Program-made: the position numbers and the translations under genes
Source of the DNA: Streptomyces longwoodensis
Lineage (GTDB): Bacteria > Actinomycetota > Actinomycetes > Streptomycetales > Streptomycetaceae
Length of the DNA: 64,000 nucleotides
NCBI RefSeq assembly: GCF_001514125.1
Contig: NZ_KQ948558.1
Coordinates: forward strand, 62,001-126,000
Direction: 5' to 3'
Notes under the pieces: generated by a model
What the model was told of the DNA's origin: nothing
Database searches by the model: none
Seen by the model: only the letters and a program-made list of their open reading frames with translations
Shown: piece by piece, positions 48,529 to 57,660 of the stretch
Layout of the letters: the number at the start of each line of letters is the position of its first letter
How positions within the stretch are numbered: position 1 is the first letter of the stretch

Positions 48529-50616
48529 ATGACAACACCGGCAGCTGTGATCATGGATTCCGCCGCTTACGCGCAGGCGGTCGAGGACGCGGTGAAGGCG
48601 TCGGCCGCCTACTACGCGGGTGGGACGTCGGCCTTGGACGACGACGCCTACGACCGGCTGGTGCGGGGCATCGCCGCCTGGGAGGCCGACCATCCCGACC
48701 AGGTGTTGCCCGGTTCCCCGACGGGGAAGGTCGCCGGCGGCGCCGTGGAGGGCGATGTCCCGCACACGGTGGCGATGCTGAGTCTGGACAACGTGTTCTC
48801 GCCGGAGGAGCTCACCGCCTGGACGGCCTCCCTCGCCCGGCGCATCGGCCACGACGTCGAGCGGTTCAGCGTCGAGCCGAAGCTGGACGGGCTCGCGGTC
48901 GCCGCCCGGTACGCCGACGGCCGCCTCGGACAGCTGATCACACGCGGGGACGGAACGGCCGGGGAGGACGTCTCGCACGCGATCGGCACCATCGAGGGCC
49001 TGCCCGAGACGCTCGCCGAGCCGGTCACCGTGGAAGTCCGCGGCGAAGTCCTCATGACCACCGCCCAGTTCGAGCACGGCAACGAGGTGCGCACCGCCCA
49101 CGGCGGACAGCCCTTCGCCAACCCGCGCGGCGCCGCGGCGGGCACCCTGCGCGCAAAGGAGCGTGCGTACACGGTGCCGATGACGTTCTTCGGCTACGGC
49201 CTGCTGCCCCTGCCCGACACCGACACGGCGCTCGTCGCGCGGCTGGGCGACCTCGCGCACAGCGACCTCATGGTCCAGGCCGCCGCATACGGGGTGAACA
49301 CCACCGCCGGCACCGCGGTGCCCGGCACCACCGCCGACAGCGTCGAGCAGGTGCTGGCCCGCGTGCAGGAGATCGCCGCCCTGCGCGCGGAGCTGCCGTT
49401 CGGGATCGACGGGATCGTCGTCAAGGCCGACCTGGCCGCCGACCAGCGGGCAGCGGGATCGGGTTCGCGCGCTCCGCGCTGGGCGATCGCCTACAAGCTG
49501 CCGGCCGTCGAGAAGATCACCCGGCTGCTCGGGGTCGAGTGGAACGTCGGCCGCACCGGCATCATCGCCCCGCGCGCCGTCCTGGAACCGGTCGAGATCG
49601 ACGGCGCCACCATCACCTACGCCACCCTCCACAACCCGGCCGACATCACCCGCCGGGACCTGCGTCTGGGGGACCACGTCATGGTGCACCGGGCCGGTGA
49701 CGTCATCCCGCGCGTCGAAGCCCCCGTCGCCCACCTGCGCACCGGCGACGAACAACCCATCGCCTTCCCCGAGGCGTGTCCGCGCTGCGGGTCCGCCATC
49801 GACACACGCGAGCAGCGCTGGCGGTGCGAGAACGGACGCAATTGTCACCTGGTGGCCGCCCTGTCCTACGCGGCCGGCCGTGACCAGCTCGACGTGGAGG
49901 GCCTCGGCCACACCCGCGTCGTCCAGCTCGTCGACGCCGGCCTCGTCACCGATCTGGCCGACGTGTTCACCCTCACCCGCGAGCAGCTGATGGGCCTGGA
50001 GCGGATGGGCGCGACCAGCACCGACAACCTCCTCGCCGCCATCGCCGCGGCCAAGGGGCGGCCGCTGTCACGGGTGTTGTGCGCGCTCGGGGTCCGCGGC
50101 ACCGGCCGCTCCATGTCCCGCCGTATCGCCCGTCACTTCGCCACCATGGACCACATCCGGGCCGCGGACGCGCAGGCGATGCAGGCGGTCGAGGGCATCG
50201 GCACCGAGAAGGCCCCCTCGATCGTCGCCGAGCTCGCCGAACTCGCCCCGCTCATCGACAAGCTCGCCGCGGCCGGGGTGAACATGACGGAACCCGGAGC
50301 CACGCCACCCGCCTCGTCCGACCGTGCCACCGGTGACCACGAGGAGAACTCCGAGGACGCTGGTGGACCGCTGGCCGGGATGACCGTGGTCGTCACCGGT
50401 GCGATGACCGGCCCCCTGGAGGAGCTCAGCCGCAACCAGGTGAACGAACTCGTCGAACGGGCCGGCGGCCGCTCGTCCTCCAGCGTCTCCAAGAAGACCA
50501 CCCTCGTCGTCGCGGGCGACGGCGCGGGGTCCAAGCGCGCCAAGGCCGAGGACCTCGGCATCCGCCTGGCCACGCCGGACGAATTCGCCGCGCTGGTGGC
50601 CGACTACCTCGACTAG
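48529..50616 (+). CDS. ligA: NAD-dependent DNA ligase, probable accessory LigA
   Basis: A 695-residue protein (start ATG 48529; ATG 48520 also possible). Domains in order: Ia (residues about 15-75), adenylation domain with Lys118 in EPKLDG and the DGIVVK segment, OB fold, Cys4 zinc finger (CPRCG ... CENGRNC), tandem helix-hairpin-helix, and a C-terminal BRCT domain (GGPLAGMTVVVTGAMTGPLEELSRNQVNELVERAGGRSS). It seals nicks using NAD. A Ser/Glu-rich spacer of about 30 residues precedes BRCT. It is a stand-alone gene next to an XRE regulator. Streptomyces genomes often carry two ligA genes, and this context with no gatCAB or other housekeeping neighbours suggests the second copy (inference). Confidence 0.93.
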   Translation: MTTPAAVIMDSAAYAQAVEDAVKASAAYYAGGTSALDDDAYDRLVRGIAAWEADHPDQVLPGSPTGKVAGGAVEGDVPHTVAMLSLDNVFSPEELTAWTASLARRIGHDVERFSVEPKLDGLAVAARYADGRLGQLITRGDGTAGEDVSHAIGTIEGLPETLAEPVTVEVRGEVLMTTAQFEHGNEVRTAHGGQPFANPRGAAAGTLRAKERAYTVPMTFFGYGLLPLPDTDTALVARLGDLAHSDLMVQAAAYGVNTTAGTAVPGTTADSVEQVLARVQEIAALRAELPFGIDGIVVKADLAADQRAAGSGSRAPRWAIAYKLPAVEKITRLLGVEWNVGRTGIIAPRAVLEPVEIDGATITYATLHNPADITRRDLRLGDHVMVHRAGDVIPRVEAPVAHLRTGDEQPIAFPEACPRCGSAIDTREQRWRCENGRNCHLVAALSYAAGRDQLDVEGLGHTRVVQLVDAGLVTDLADVFTLTREQLMGLERMGATSTDNLLAAIAAAKGRPLSRVLCALGVRGTGRSMSRRIARHFATMDHIRAADAQAMQAVEGIGTEKAPSIVAELAELAPLIDKLAAAGVNMTEPGATPPASSDRATGDHEENSEDAGGPLAGMTVVVTGAMTGPLEELSRNQVNELVERAGGRSSSSVSKKTTLVVAGDGAGSKRAKAEDLGIRLATPDEFAALVADYLD

Positions 50617-50659
50617 GTGATCAATCCCGCCGATGGTCAGGCGGCCACCGGTGTGCGGG

Positions 50660-52372
50660 TCAGTGTCCGCCGGGCTGCTCGGGGCGCGCCTGGCGCGGCA
50701 GGAGGAAGGAGAGGAGGAAGGTCAGCGCGAGCATGGCGTCGACGATCCACAGCACCGTCTTCATGACCGATCCGAAGCCGCCCTTGAAGGCCGAGGTGGC
50801 GGTGGCCTGCAGGGCCGCGGGTATGCGGGCGCCGGCCCCGGGTGAGGTCACCGCGGACCGCGTGTCCTTCTCCAGGCGCGCGCACGACGCCGGGGTGGCG
50901 GCGGGGTCCTTGGCCACGGCGCGGTCCGAGGCGCAGGCGCGCAGGTCCGCCACGACGCGGTCCTGTGCCGCGGGCGCGACGTGGGCGGCGGCCAGTTGCC
51001 CGCGCAGACCGTCCGAACGGTGGTCGACGGCGGTGGCGATCCCGCCGCCCAGCAGGCCGAAGAACACGGTGCCGAGGATGGCCACGCCGAAGGCGCCGCC
51101 GAGCTGCTGCATCGCGGTCATGGTGCCGGACGCCGAACCCGTCTCCTGCTGCTCCACGCTGGCCAGCACGATGTCGAAGAACGGGGCCATGAGCAGGCCC
51201 ATGCCGATGCCGGTGACGAGCAGGGACGGCAGGAGCTGCCAGGGGCCGACGCCGCTGCCCACCACGTCGAGGGTCAGCCACACGCCGAACACGCCGGCCG
51301 CCATGACGACGGTGCCCGCCTGGAGGACGGCACGTCCGAACCGTACGACACCCTGCGCGATCCCGAACCCGACGATCATGCCGCCGGACCAGGGCACCAT
51401 GACCAGGCCCGCCTTGAGCGGCGCATAGCCGAGGCCTATCTGGGTGTAGAGGTTGAAGACCAGCATGAAGCCCTGCATGGTCGAGAAGAAGACCAGTCCG
51501 AGGACCATGCCGCCGCTGAATCCGCGCTTGCGGAACAGGCTCGGGACGACCAGCGGGTCCAGACCGGCGCTGCTGCGCCGCGACTCGTACCTGGCGAAAA
51601 CGGCGAAGACGACGACCGAGGCGCCCATCATCACGAACGTCCACACGGGCCAGTCGTACTCGCGGCCCTGGACCAGCGGGAAGATGAGGAGCAGCGCGGC
51701 GAGCGAGACCAGGAGCATGCCGGGGATGTCGAGGCGGGGCTTGCTCTCGGAGCGGCCGCGGGGCAGGTAGCGCACCGCGCCGAGGAAGGCCGCGGCCCCC
51801 AGCGGCAGGTTGATCAGGAAGATCATCCGCCAGCCGGTGCCGAAGTAGTCGGCGTCCACCAGCCAGCCCGCCAGGATCGGCCCGCACACCGCGGACAGCC
51901 CCATGACCGGGCCGAACATGCCGAAGGCCTTCTGCGACTCCTTCGGCGGGAACATCTCCTTGATCATGCCGAGGCCCTGGGGCAGCATCACCGCGCCGAA
52001 CAGGCCCTGCACGACACGGGCGCCTATCAGCAGCTCCGGCGACACGGACACCGCGCACAGCAGCGAGCCCACGGTGAAGCCGGCGGCGCCCACCAGGAAC
52101 ATCGTGCGGCGTCCGTGGATGTCCCCGAGCCGCCCACCGGTGACGAGCCCGACGGCCATCGACAGCGTGTACGCGGCGGCGAGCCACTGGAGGGTGGAGG
52201 CCCCGCCGCCGAGGTCGGCGCGCATGGACGGGCCGGCGATGTTCGTGACGACGGCGTCGAGGAGGTCCATCACCTCCGCCGCGAGGATCACGAAGAGCGC
52301 GGCCCAACGCCACCGGTAGGGCGCGGGCGAGTCGGTGGGCGTCTCCGCGGACGCGACACCGGTGGGGGTCAT
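50660..52372 (-). CDS. DHA2-family (14-helix) MFS multidrug transporter
   Basis: A 570-residue membrane protein with fourteen predicted helices. DHA2 motifs are present: helix 1 motif LFVILAAEVMDLLDAVVTNIAGPSM, motif A GGRLGDIHGRRTMF and motif C-like GFGPVMGLSAVCGPILAGWL. A 100-residue extracytoplasmic loop with two Cys lies before the last helix. The start at 52372 follows CAGGAG. It is divergent from a TetR gene, and the gap holds four copies of a GAACAnTGTTC operator, so it is a TetR-controlled antibiotic or metabolite efflux pump. Substrate unknown. Confidence 0.93.
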   Translation of the reverse strand: MTPTGVASAETPTDSPAPYRWRWAALFVILAAEVMDLLDAVVTNIAGPSMRADLGGGASTLQWLAAAYTLSMAVGLVTGGRLGDIHGRRTMFLVGAAGFTVGSLLCAVSVSPELLIGARVVQGLFGAVMLPQGLGMIKEMFPPKESQKAFGMFGPVMGLSAVCGPILAGWLVDADYFGTGWRMIFLINLPLGAAAFLGAVRYLPRGRSESKPRLDIPGMLLVSLAALLLIFPLVQGREYDWPVWTFVMMGASVVVFAVFARYESRRSSAGLDPLVVPSLFRKRGFSGGMVLGLVFFSTMQGFMLVFNLYTQIGLGYAPLKAGLVMVPWSGGMIVGFGIAQGVVRFGRAVLQAGTVVMAAGVFGVWLTLDVVGSGVGPWQLLPSLLVTGIGMGLLMAPFFDIVLASVEQQETGSASGTMTAMQQLGGAFGVAILGTVFFGLLGGGIATAVDHRSDGLRGQLAAAHVAPAAQDRVVADLRACASDRAVAKDPAATPASCARLEKDTRSAVTSPGAGARIPAALQATATSAFKGGFGSVMKTVLWIVDAMLALTFLLSFLLPRQARPEQPGGH

Positions 52373-52404
52373 CGGAACTCCTGGCGGGGTGAGGCGGATG
52401 ATGG

Positions 52405-52500
52405 GTGAACGGTGTTCACCGTAGCAGAACAGTGCTCAGCCAGAGAACACTGTTCATCAAGATATAGCGCGACCTCTATGCGCGGGAGAACACTGTTCTC
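52405..52500. promoter_or_regulatory. Array of four TetR operators between the DHA2 pump and tetR
   Basis: Four related dyads: GTGAACGGTGTTCAC (52405-52419), GAACAGTGCTC (52427-52437), GAACACTGTTC (52445-52455) and the perfect 15-mer GAGAACACTGTTCTC (52486-52500). The last overlaps the expected -35 of the tetR promoter, whose TAGACT -10 (52510-52515) is so close to the ATG at 52522 that the message is probably leaderless. The first three lie over the pump promoter. Confidence 0.7.
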
Positions 52501-52521
52501 CTGAATGCCTAGACTGGCCGC

Positions 52522-53325
52522 ATGACCGACGCGGCAGCCGACAGCCCAGCAACCCCACCGCCGTCTCCGTGGGAGCGGGAGCGCCCCGCCCGTGCCCACG
52601 CCGCTCCCGCGCGCACACCGCTGTCACGTCACCGCGTCGTCGAGGCGGCCTTCACCGTGCTGGACCGGCAGGGACTCGACGGACTGTCGATGCGTCAGGT
52701 GGCCGCCGAACTGGACGTCACCGTCTCCGCCCTCTACGCCCACGTCAGCTCCAAGGACGACCTCCTGGAGCTGATGTACACACGCCTCTTCGACGGATTC
52801 GAGATCCCCGCCGCGGACCCGGACCGCTGGCAGGAGCAGTTGCTGGACTTCGCGCGGGCCAGCAGACGCCGCCTGTTGTCCCATCGCGACATGGCCCGGA
52901 TCTCCATGGGCCACGTCCCGTTCACCGCGGAACTGCTCCCGCACGTCGAGGGGCTGCTCGCCATCTTCCGCACGGCCGGCCTGCCCGACCGCATCGCCGC
53001 GGAGGCGGGCGACCTCATCTCCACGTACATCGACGGGTTCGTCCTGGAGGAAGGCATGTGGCAGGACCGCGCCGCCCAGCAGGGCAGCGCCTCCTCCCCC
53101 AGCCGCCCCGACTGGCGCGAGATGGCCGGAGAGATGCAGAACTACTTCGCCTCGCTGCCCGAGGCCGACTTCCCGCACCTGCGCGCCCTGTCCGGCCTCA
53201 TGGTGACGGACTCCTCCGACGAGCGCTTCGACATCGGCCTGCAGATCATCCTGCGCGGCCTCGCGAGCTACCTGCCGGACCGGACGGACAGCACGGCACC
53301 GGACGACACGGGCCCGCGGAACTGA
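52522..53325 (+). CDS. TetR-family repressor of the DHA2 pump
   Basis: A 267-residue protein with a Pro/Ala-rich 35-residue tail, then the DNA-binding domain SRHRVVEAAFTVLDRQGLDGLSMRQVAAELDVTVSALYAHVSSKDDLLELMY. A large C-terminal effector domain of the TetR_C type (about 100-255) follows. Transcription appears leaderless from the operator-rich intergenic region. It most likely represses both itself and the divergent pump, and is released by a pump substrate. Confidence 0.92.
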   Translation: MTDAAADSPATPPPSPWERERPARAHAAPARTPLSRHRVVEAAFTVLDRQGLDGLSMRQVAAELDVTVSALYAHVSSKDDLLELMYTRLFDGFEIPAADPDRWQEQLLDFARASRRRLLSHRDMARISMGHVPFTAELLPHVEGLLAIFRTAGLPDRIAAEAGDLISTYIDGFVLEEGMWQDRAAQQGSASSPSRPDWREMAGEMQNYFASLPEADFPHLRALSGLMVTDSSDERFDIGLQIILRGLASYLPDRTDSTAPDDTGPRN

Positions 53326-53337
53326 CCACGAACGAGC

Positions 53338-53852
53338 TCACCCCTCGAGTTCCTTGCAGAAGACCGTGGAGCTCTGTCTGACCGTCATGCCCGCCCGGAG
53401 GTAGAGGCCGAGGGCGCCGGTGTCGGAGTGGGTCCACAGGGTGCAGGAGTGAACTCCGGTGCGGTGAAAGGCTCGGAAAGTGTGGCGCAGCAGGAGTCGG
53501 GCGATGCCGCGGCCGCGGTGATCGCGGCGGACGGCGAGCTGCTCGACGTATCCCTCGTCGGTGCCGGGCGCGTCGAGCGCCAGGGCGGCGCCCACCAGCG
53601 CACCAGGACGGTGTCCGGCTCCGGTACCAGACCGGGTCGCCCGAGATCGGCGGCGACGGCTCCCGCGTCGGTGCGGCTCCGGCCGTACAGTTCCCGTTCG
53701 CAGTCCGTGACCAGGGCGTGGAGCACCGGGACGTCCTCGGGCGTACAGGGTCGGGAGTGGTAGCCGGGCGGCAGGGAGGGGGCTGGAGGAAGCACCGACG
53801 GAACGTAGTCGTGGGTCTCCTCTCCCCGCAAGGGTGCGACGGCCCGGGTCAC
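53338..53852 (-). pseudogene. Frameshifted GNAT acetyltransferase
   Basis: Two adjacent frames give the two halves of one acetyltransferase. The first half starts at a GTG at 53852, overlapping the cupin stop (GTGA), and reads through GYHSRPCTPEDVPVLHALV to PEPDTVLVR. The second half continues in another frame as LVGAALALDAPGTDEGYVEQLAVRRDHRGRGIARLLL and ends at 53338 with FCKELEG. Restoring one base near 53597-53603 (GTGCGC-CTGGTG) joins them into about 171 residues with an intact acetyl-CoA loop (RRDHRGRGIARLLL). It is either a true one-base deletion or a sequencing error. If the deletion is real, no full-length acetyltransferase is made. Confidence 0.75.
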
Positions 53853-54199
53853 ACGCGGACCGCGTACACCTTCCTCAGCGTCTCGTGCACCGTCCACGTG
53901 GTGCGGTCGCCTTCGCGCAGTACGGCCAGGTCGCCGGGCTCGAGGTGCAGGGTGGGCCCGTCCTGCACCTCCACCGTCGCCGAACCGCTGACCACGACGA
54001 ACATCTCGTCCGCCTCGGTGTCGGTGACCACTCCCGGTGTGATCTGCCAGATCCCGCCCAGCTGACCGCTGTCCTCCGAGCCCCACAGGACCTTCCCGGT
54101 CACCGTGGGGTTCCCGGACACGATCTGCTGCGGATCGAGGGGCTCCGCCTCGAGTTCGGCGTCGGGTACGTGGAGGGCGAGGCTCTGTGCGAGTGACAT
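53849..54199 (-). CDS. Small single-domain cupin protein
   Basis: A 116-residue protein made of one cupin barrel of the Cupin_3 type (GKVLWGSEDSGQLGGIWQITPGVVTDTEADEMFVVVSGSATVEVQDGPTLHLEPGDLAVLREGDRTTWTVHETLRKVYAV). Metal-binding His positions are poorly kept, which is common in this subgroup. Function unknown; related proteins are often annotated as EutQ- or ureidoglycine-hydrolase-like. Its stop overlaps the start of the broken GNAT gene, so the pair was once an operon. Confidence 0.85.
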   Translation of the reverse strand: MSLAQSLALHVPDAELEAEPLDPQQIVSGNPTVTGKVLWGSEDSGQLGGIWQITPGVVTDTEADEMFVVVSGSATVEVQDGPTLHLEPGDLAVLREGDRTTWTVHETLRKVYAVRV

Positions 54200-54307
54200 G
54201 CGGCGACCTTAATCAGGCGGGCGCCGTCCGCGGGGGCGACAGGGTGTGGGGAGTTGCGCCGTGAGGCCAGACGTTGTGTCCCTCCACACCAGCATCGCGA
54301 GGCCGCG

Positions 54308-54685
54308 CTACGGGTGCGTGTCCGTGAGCGCGATGACCTGGTCCAGGCGGTCCCGGGCGGCCACCAGGTCGTCGATCCTGGCCTGGATGCGCTCGCGCTC
54401 GGCGCGCAGCATCGCGCGCTGGTCGGCGTCGGTGTGCCCGGCGTCCCAGCACGGGAGGAGTTCGGTGATCCTGCGGCTGGTCAGGCCGGCGGCGTACATC
54501 TGCTGGAAGAAGCGGACCCTGGCGATGGCGTCCTGCCGGTACAGGCGCTGGCCGGACGGGCTGCGGTCCGCGGTGAGCAGCCCCTGCTGCTCGTAGTAGC
54601 GCACGGCGCGCACCGAGACGCCGGCGCCCCGCGCCACCTCGCCGATGCGCATCAGCCGCTCGGTCCCGTCCACTGTGACAGACAT
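54308..54685 (-). CDS. MerR-family transcriptional regulator
   Basis: A 125-residue protein from the ATG at 54685 behind AGAGGGA. The MerR winged helix is LMRIGEVARGAGVSVRAVRYYEQQGLLTADRSPSGQRLYRQDAIARVRFFQQMYAAGLTSRRI. A C-terminal coiled coil follows (DQRAMLRAERERIQARIDDLVAARDRLDQVIAL). Only one Cys is present (LLPCWD), so it is not a classic metal sensor. It lies just downstream of an SDR gene on the same strand and probably controls it by remodelling a promoter (inference). Confidence 0.9.
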   Translation of the reverse strand: MSVTVDGTERLMRIGEVARGAGVSVRAVRYYEQQGLLTADRSPSGQRLYRQDAIARVRFFQQMYAAGLTSRRITELLPCWDAGHTDADQRAMLRAERERIQARIDDLVAARDRLDQVIALTDTHP

Positions 54686-54804
54686 GGTGGTCCCTCTCAC
54701 CCCGGTTCCGCCGGTCGGCCCTTGCCCCTGACGCCGACGTCAGGTGTGAGGGTACCTGCCCCGGGGCCGGGGCCGGGGCCGACGGCCGCGGGAGCGGTGC
54801 GGGG

Positions 54805-55497
54805 TCACCAGGGGAGGCTTCCGGACCGGCCGATGAACCGGCCCGTCGGTCCGTCCGGGCCGATCGTGGCGAGGGCCACGACGGGGTCCGCGCCGTCGGC
54901 GACGCTGTGCCCGAGGCCGCCGGTGAAGTCGGTCGCGGTCTGCCCGGGGTCGGCGGCATTGACCTTCACGTCCTTCAGTTCCTTGGCGTACTGGGTCGTC
55001 AGCATCGTGACCGCGGCCTTCGAGGCGCTGTAGAGGGGCAGGGCGTACTGCGACTCGACGCGCGCCGGGTCCTGGGTCATGCCGAACGAGCCCATGCCGC
55101 TGGAGACGTTGACGATGACGGGGTGCGGTGACCTGCGCAGCAACGGGAGGAAGGCGTGGGTGACCCGCACGATGCCCACGACGTTCACGTCCAGCACGGC
55201 GCTCATGTCGGCGGCGGTGTACTCCTCGACGGGACCGACCCTGCCCAGCACACCGGCGTTGTTGACCAGTACGTCGATCGCGCCCTCGTGGGCGGCGACG
55301 TCCGCGGCCGCGGCCCGGACCGAGGCGTCGTCGGTCACGTCGATCTGGACGAACCGCGCGCCGAGCGACGCCGCAGCGGCCAGGCCGCGCTCACGGTCGC
55401 GGGCCCCGAGGAGGACGGTGTGCCCCGCCTCGACGAGGCGACGAGCGGTCTCGTGGCCGAGGGACTTGTTGGCCCCGGTGATGAAGGTGGTGGTCAT
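54805..55497 (-). CDS. Short-chain dehydrogenase/reductase
   Basis: A 230-residue classical SDR. The NAD(P) loop is TGANKSLG (8-15), NNAG is at 79-82, and the catalytic set is Ser132/133 in VNVSSG with Tyr156 and Lys160 in YSASK. The start is the ATG at 55497; upstream codons to 55545 are non-conserved. Substrate unknown. It follows an XRE-type regulator and precedes a MerR regulator, all on the minus strand; XRE proteins of the neighbouring type often control adjacent SDR genes (family knowledge). Confidence 0.92.
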   Translation of the reverse strand: MTTTFITGANKSLGHETARRLVEAGHTVLLGARDRERGLAAAASLGARFVQIDVTDDASVRAAAADVAAHEGAIDVLVNNAGVLGRVGPVEEYTAADMSAVLDVNVVGIVRVTHAFLPLLRRSPHPVIVNVSSGMGSFGMTQDPARVESQYALPLYSASKAAVTMLTTQYAKELKDVKVNAADPGQTATDFTGGLGHSVADGADPVVALATIGPDGPTGRFIGRSGSLPW

Positions 55498-55650
55498 GCC
55501 GGCTCCCGGTGGTCCGCACAGCGCCGTCGTGCGCCGTGTACGCACTCCATGCTGGGCACGCGGCGGGAGGGGCGGGAGTGACGGCGCTTCCTGGTACCGG
55601 GCGTACCACCCGGCGGCCGGCTCCCCCGCACCGGGCGCGGCGCCGGTGGG

Positions 55651-56487
55651 TCAGCCCGGGGAGGCGGACATGTCCTGGAGCCCCACGGTCGCGAGGAGTT
55701 CGAGTTTGCTGCCCGCGTCGGTGCCCGGCTGCGGCGTGTACACCACGAGGCGCAGGTCCGTGTCCTGGGTGGTGAGGATGTCGGAGGCCAGGGCGATGTC
55801 TCCCACGTCCGGGTGCTGGACGCGTTTGTGCGCGCTGCGGTGACCGCCCACCGCCCGCCGGCCCCACAGCTCGGCGAACCGGGGGCTCGCCCCCAGCCTC
55901 GCCACCAGCGCCGCGAGCTCGGGGTCCCCCGGGTAGCGGCCCGTCGTCGCGCGCAGGTCGGCGACGAGGGACTCCTCGAAGGCCGCACGCTCCGCCGCCG
56001 TCTGCCGGATCCGGGGCAGCTCGCCCAGGAACTGCCGGACCAGGATGTTGCGTTCCTCACCACCGGGGGCCGTGGGATCGCCGAACGTGGCCGCGAACAG
56101 CGCGTTCCAGTGCAGCAGTTGCCAGGTGGCGTCGTAGACCGCCAGCGGGCTGCCGGCCAGTTGGTCCACGATCCGGTACAGGCTCCCCGGGATCATGCGC
56201 GGCACCCGGCTGGGGTCCGCGGCGTGACCGGCCATGCGCAGCAGGTGCGCGTGCTCGTCGTCGGACAGGCGCAGGGCCCGCGCCAGCGACGAGCAGACCT
56301 GCGCCGACGGGGTCGCCACCCGGCCCTGCTCCAGCCGGACCACGTACTCCACGGAGATGCCGGCCAGTGTCGCCAGCTCCGTGCGGCGCAGGCCGGGCAC
56401 CCGGCGCGGTGAGCCGTGCGCGTGGCCCACGGTCGCCGGGTCCAGGCGGTCGCGCCACGCCCGCAGCGCGGCACCGAGTTCGTTCAT
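55651..56487 (-). CDS. XRE-family regulator with MmyB-like C-terminal domain
   Basis: A 278-residue protein from the ATG at 56487. The N-terminal helix-turn-helix is VPGLRRTELATLAGISVEYVVRLEQGRVATPSAQVCSSLARALRLSDDEHAHLLRMAG. The C-terminal PAS-like MmyB domain follows (SPLAVYDATWQLLHWNALFAATFGDP ... NILVRQFLGE). Such proteins, often next to an SDR gene in Actinobacteria, are thought to bind fatty acids or similar ligands. The SDR gene lies 153 bases downstream in the same orientation. Divergent from corA. Confidence 0.92.
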   Translation of the reverse strand: MNELGAALRAWRDRLDPATVGHAHGSPRRVPGLRRTELATLAGISVEYVVRLEQGRVATPSAQVCSSLARALRLSDDEHAHLLRMAGHAADPSRVPRMIPGSLYRIVDQLAGSPLAVYDATWQLLHWNALFAATFGDPTAPGGEERNILVRQFLGELPRIRQTAAERAAFEESLVADLRATTGRYPGDPELAALVARLGASPRFAELWGRRAVGGHRSAHKRVQHPDVGDIALASDILTTQDTDLRLVVYTPQPGTDAGSKLELLATVGLQDMSASPG

Positions 56488-56567
56488 GCCCACCATCCTC
56501 GCGCCTCCCCCCGGCGGAGGTGGGCCTCCCGGGCATGAAATGCCGAGGCCGAAGCACTCGGAGGGGC

Positions 56568-57557
56568 ATGGAGTGCGCGATCTATCAGGAGCAGACGGAT
56601 GAGTGGGAGCAGATCGACTGCCGGCAGGAGGACGGCGGGTGCAAGGCCACCCTGGCCCGCCTGGCGGAGCTGAAGCCCGACGAGTTCGCCTGGATCCGCC
56701 TGGACGAACCCGGGCAGGAGGAGCTGCAGCAACTGGCCGAGCACCTGCACCTGCACCGGCTCGCCGTGGAGGACGCGGTCCACGCCCACCAGCGGCCGAA
56801 GTCGGAACGCTACGGCGACGTACTGGCCGTGGCGGTCAAGACCCTGTGGTTCGTCGAGCGGACGTCGGACGTGGAGACGGGCGAAGTGATGATCTTCCTC
56901 GGTCCGTCCTTCGCCCTGACCGTCCGGCACGGCGCGGCCGACCCCGCCGCCGAGGCCGCGCGACGGCTCGCGCAGCAGCCCGAACTCGCGCGGCTCGGCC
57001 CGGTGAGCGTGCTGCACGCGGTGACCGACGTGGTCGTCGACGCCTACACCCGGGCCGCCGCCCAAGTGCGCACGGACCTGACCGAGCTGGAGCGGTGCGT
57101 GTTCTCCCCCGCCCGCGAGGACCTCACCGAGCAGATCTACTCCCTCAAGCGGGAGGTGGTGGAGTTCCGCGAGGCCATCCAGCCCCTGGTGCCGGTCCTG
57201 CAGCCCTTCGCGACCCCACGGCCGGACTGGCCGCACGAGGTGGCGCCGTACTTCCGTGACGTCGCGGACCACCTCACCCGCGCCGACGCCGAGGTCCGCG
57301 CCATGGACGACCTGCTGTCCTCCGTCCTGGACGCCCACCTGGCGAAGGTGAGCACCTGGCAGAACGACGACATGCGGCGCATCAGCGCCTGGGCGGCCAT
57401 CTTCGCCGTACCCACCATGGTCGCCGGCATCTACGGCATGAACTTCGCGCACATGCCCGAACTCGACTGGCGCTACGGCTACCCGTGCGCGCTCGCCGTC
57501 ATGGCACTCGGCGCGGGCTTCCTGTACCGGGCCTTCCGGCGCAACGGCTGGCTGTGA
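56568..57557 (+). CDS. corA: CorA-family magnesium/cobalt transporter
   Basis: A 329-residue protein (ATG 56568 after GGAGGGG; an upstream ATG at 56535 would add 11 residues). It has the large N-terminal cytoplasmic domain and long stalk helix (TRADAEVRAMDDLLSSVLDAHLAKVSTWQNDDMRRISAWAAI), then two C-terminal membrane helices joined by the selectivity loop YGMNF. Five subunits form the pore. The last residues FRRNGWL are basic, as usual. Confidence 0.93.
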   Translation: MECAIYQEQTDEWEQIDCRQEDGGCKATLARLAELKPDEFAWIRLDEPGQEELQQLAEHLHLHRLAVEDAVHAHQRPKSERYGDVLAVAVKTLWFVERTSDVETGEVMIFLGPSFALTVRHGAADPAAEAARRLAQQPELARLGPVSVLHAVTDVVVDAYTRAAAQVRTDLTELERCVFSPAREDLTEQIYSLKREVVEFREAIQPLVPVLQPFATPRPDWPHEVAPYFRDVADHLTRADAEVRAMDDLLSSVLDAHLAKVSTWQNDDMRRISAWAAIFAVPTMVAGIYGMNFAHMPELDWRYGYPCALAVMALGAGFLYRAFRRNGWL

Positions 57558-57660
57558 GGAGGAGCGGGGAGCGCCATTCGCACAGGCGCCGCCGGGCGGC
57601 GGGCGCGGGGTGCGGGAAACCGGGTCGACGGCGATCGCCGCCGTACCCGATCATGCGGTC

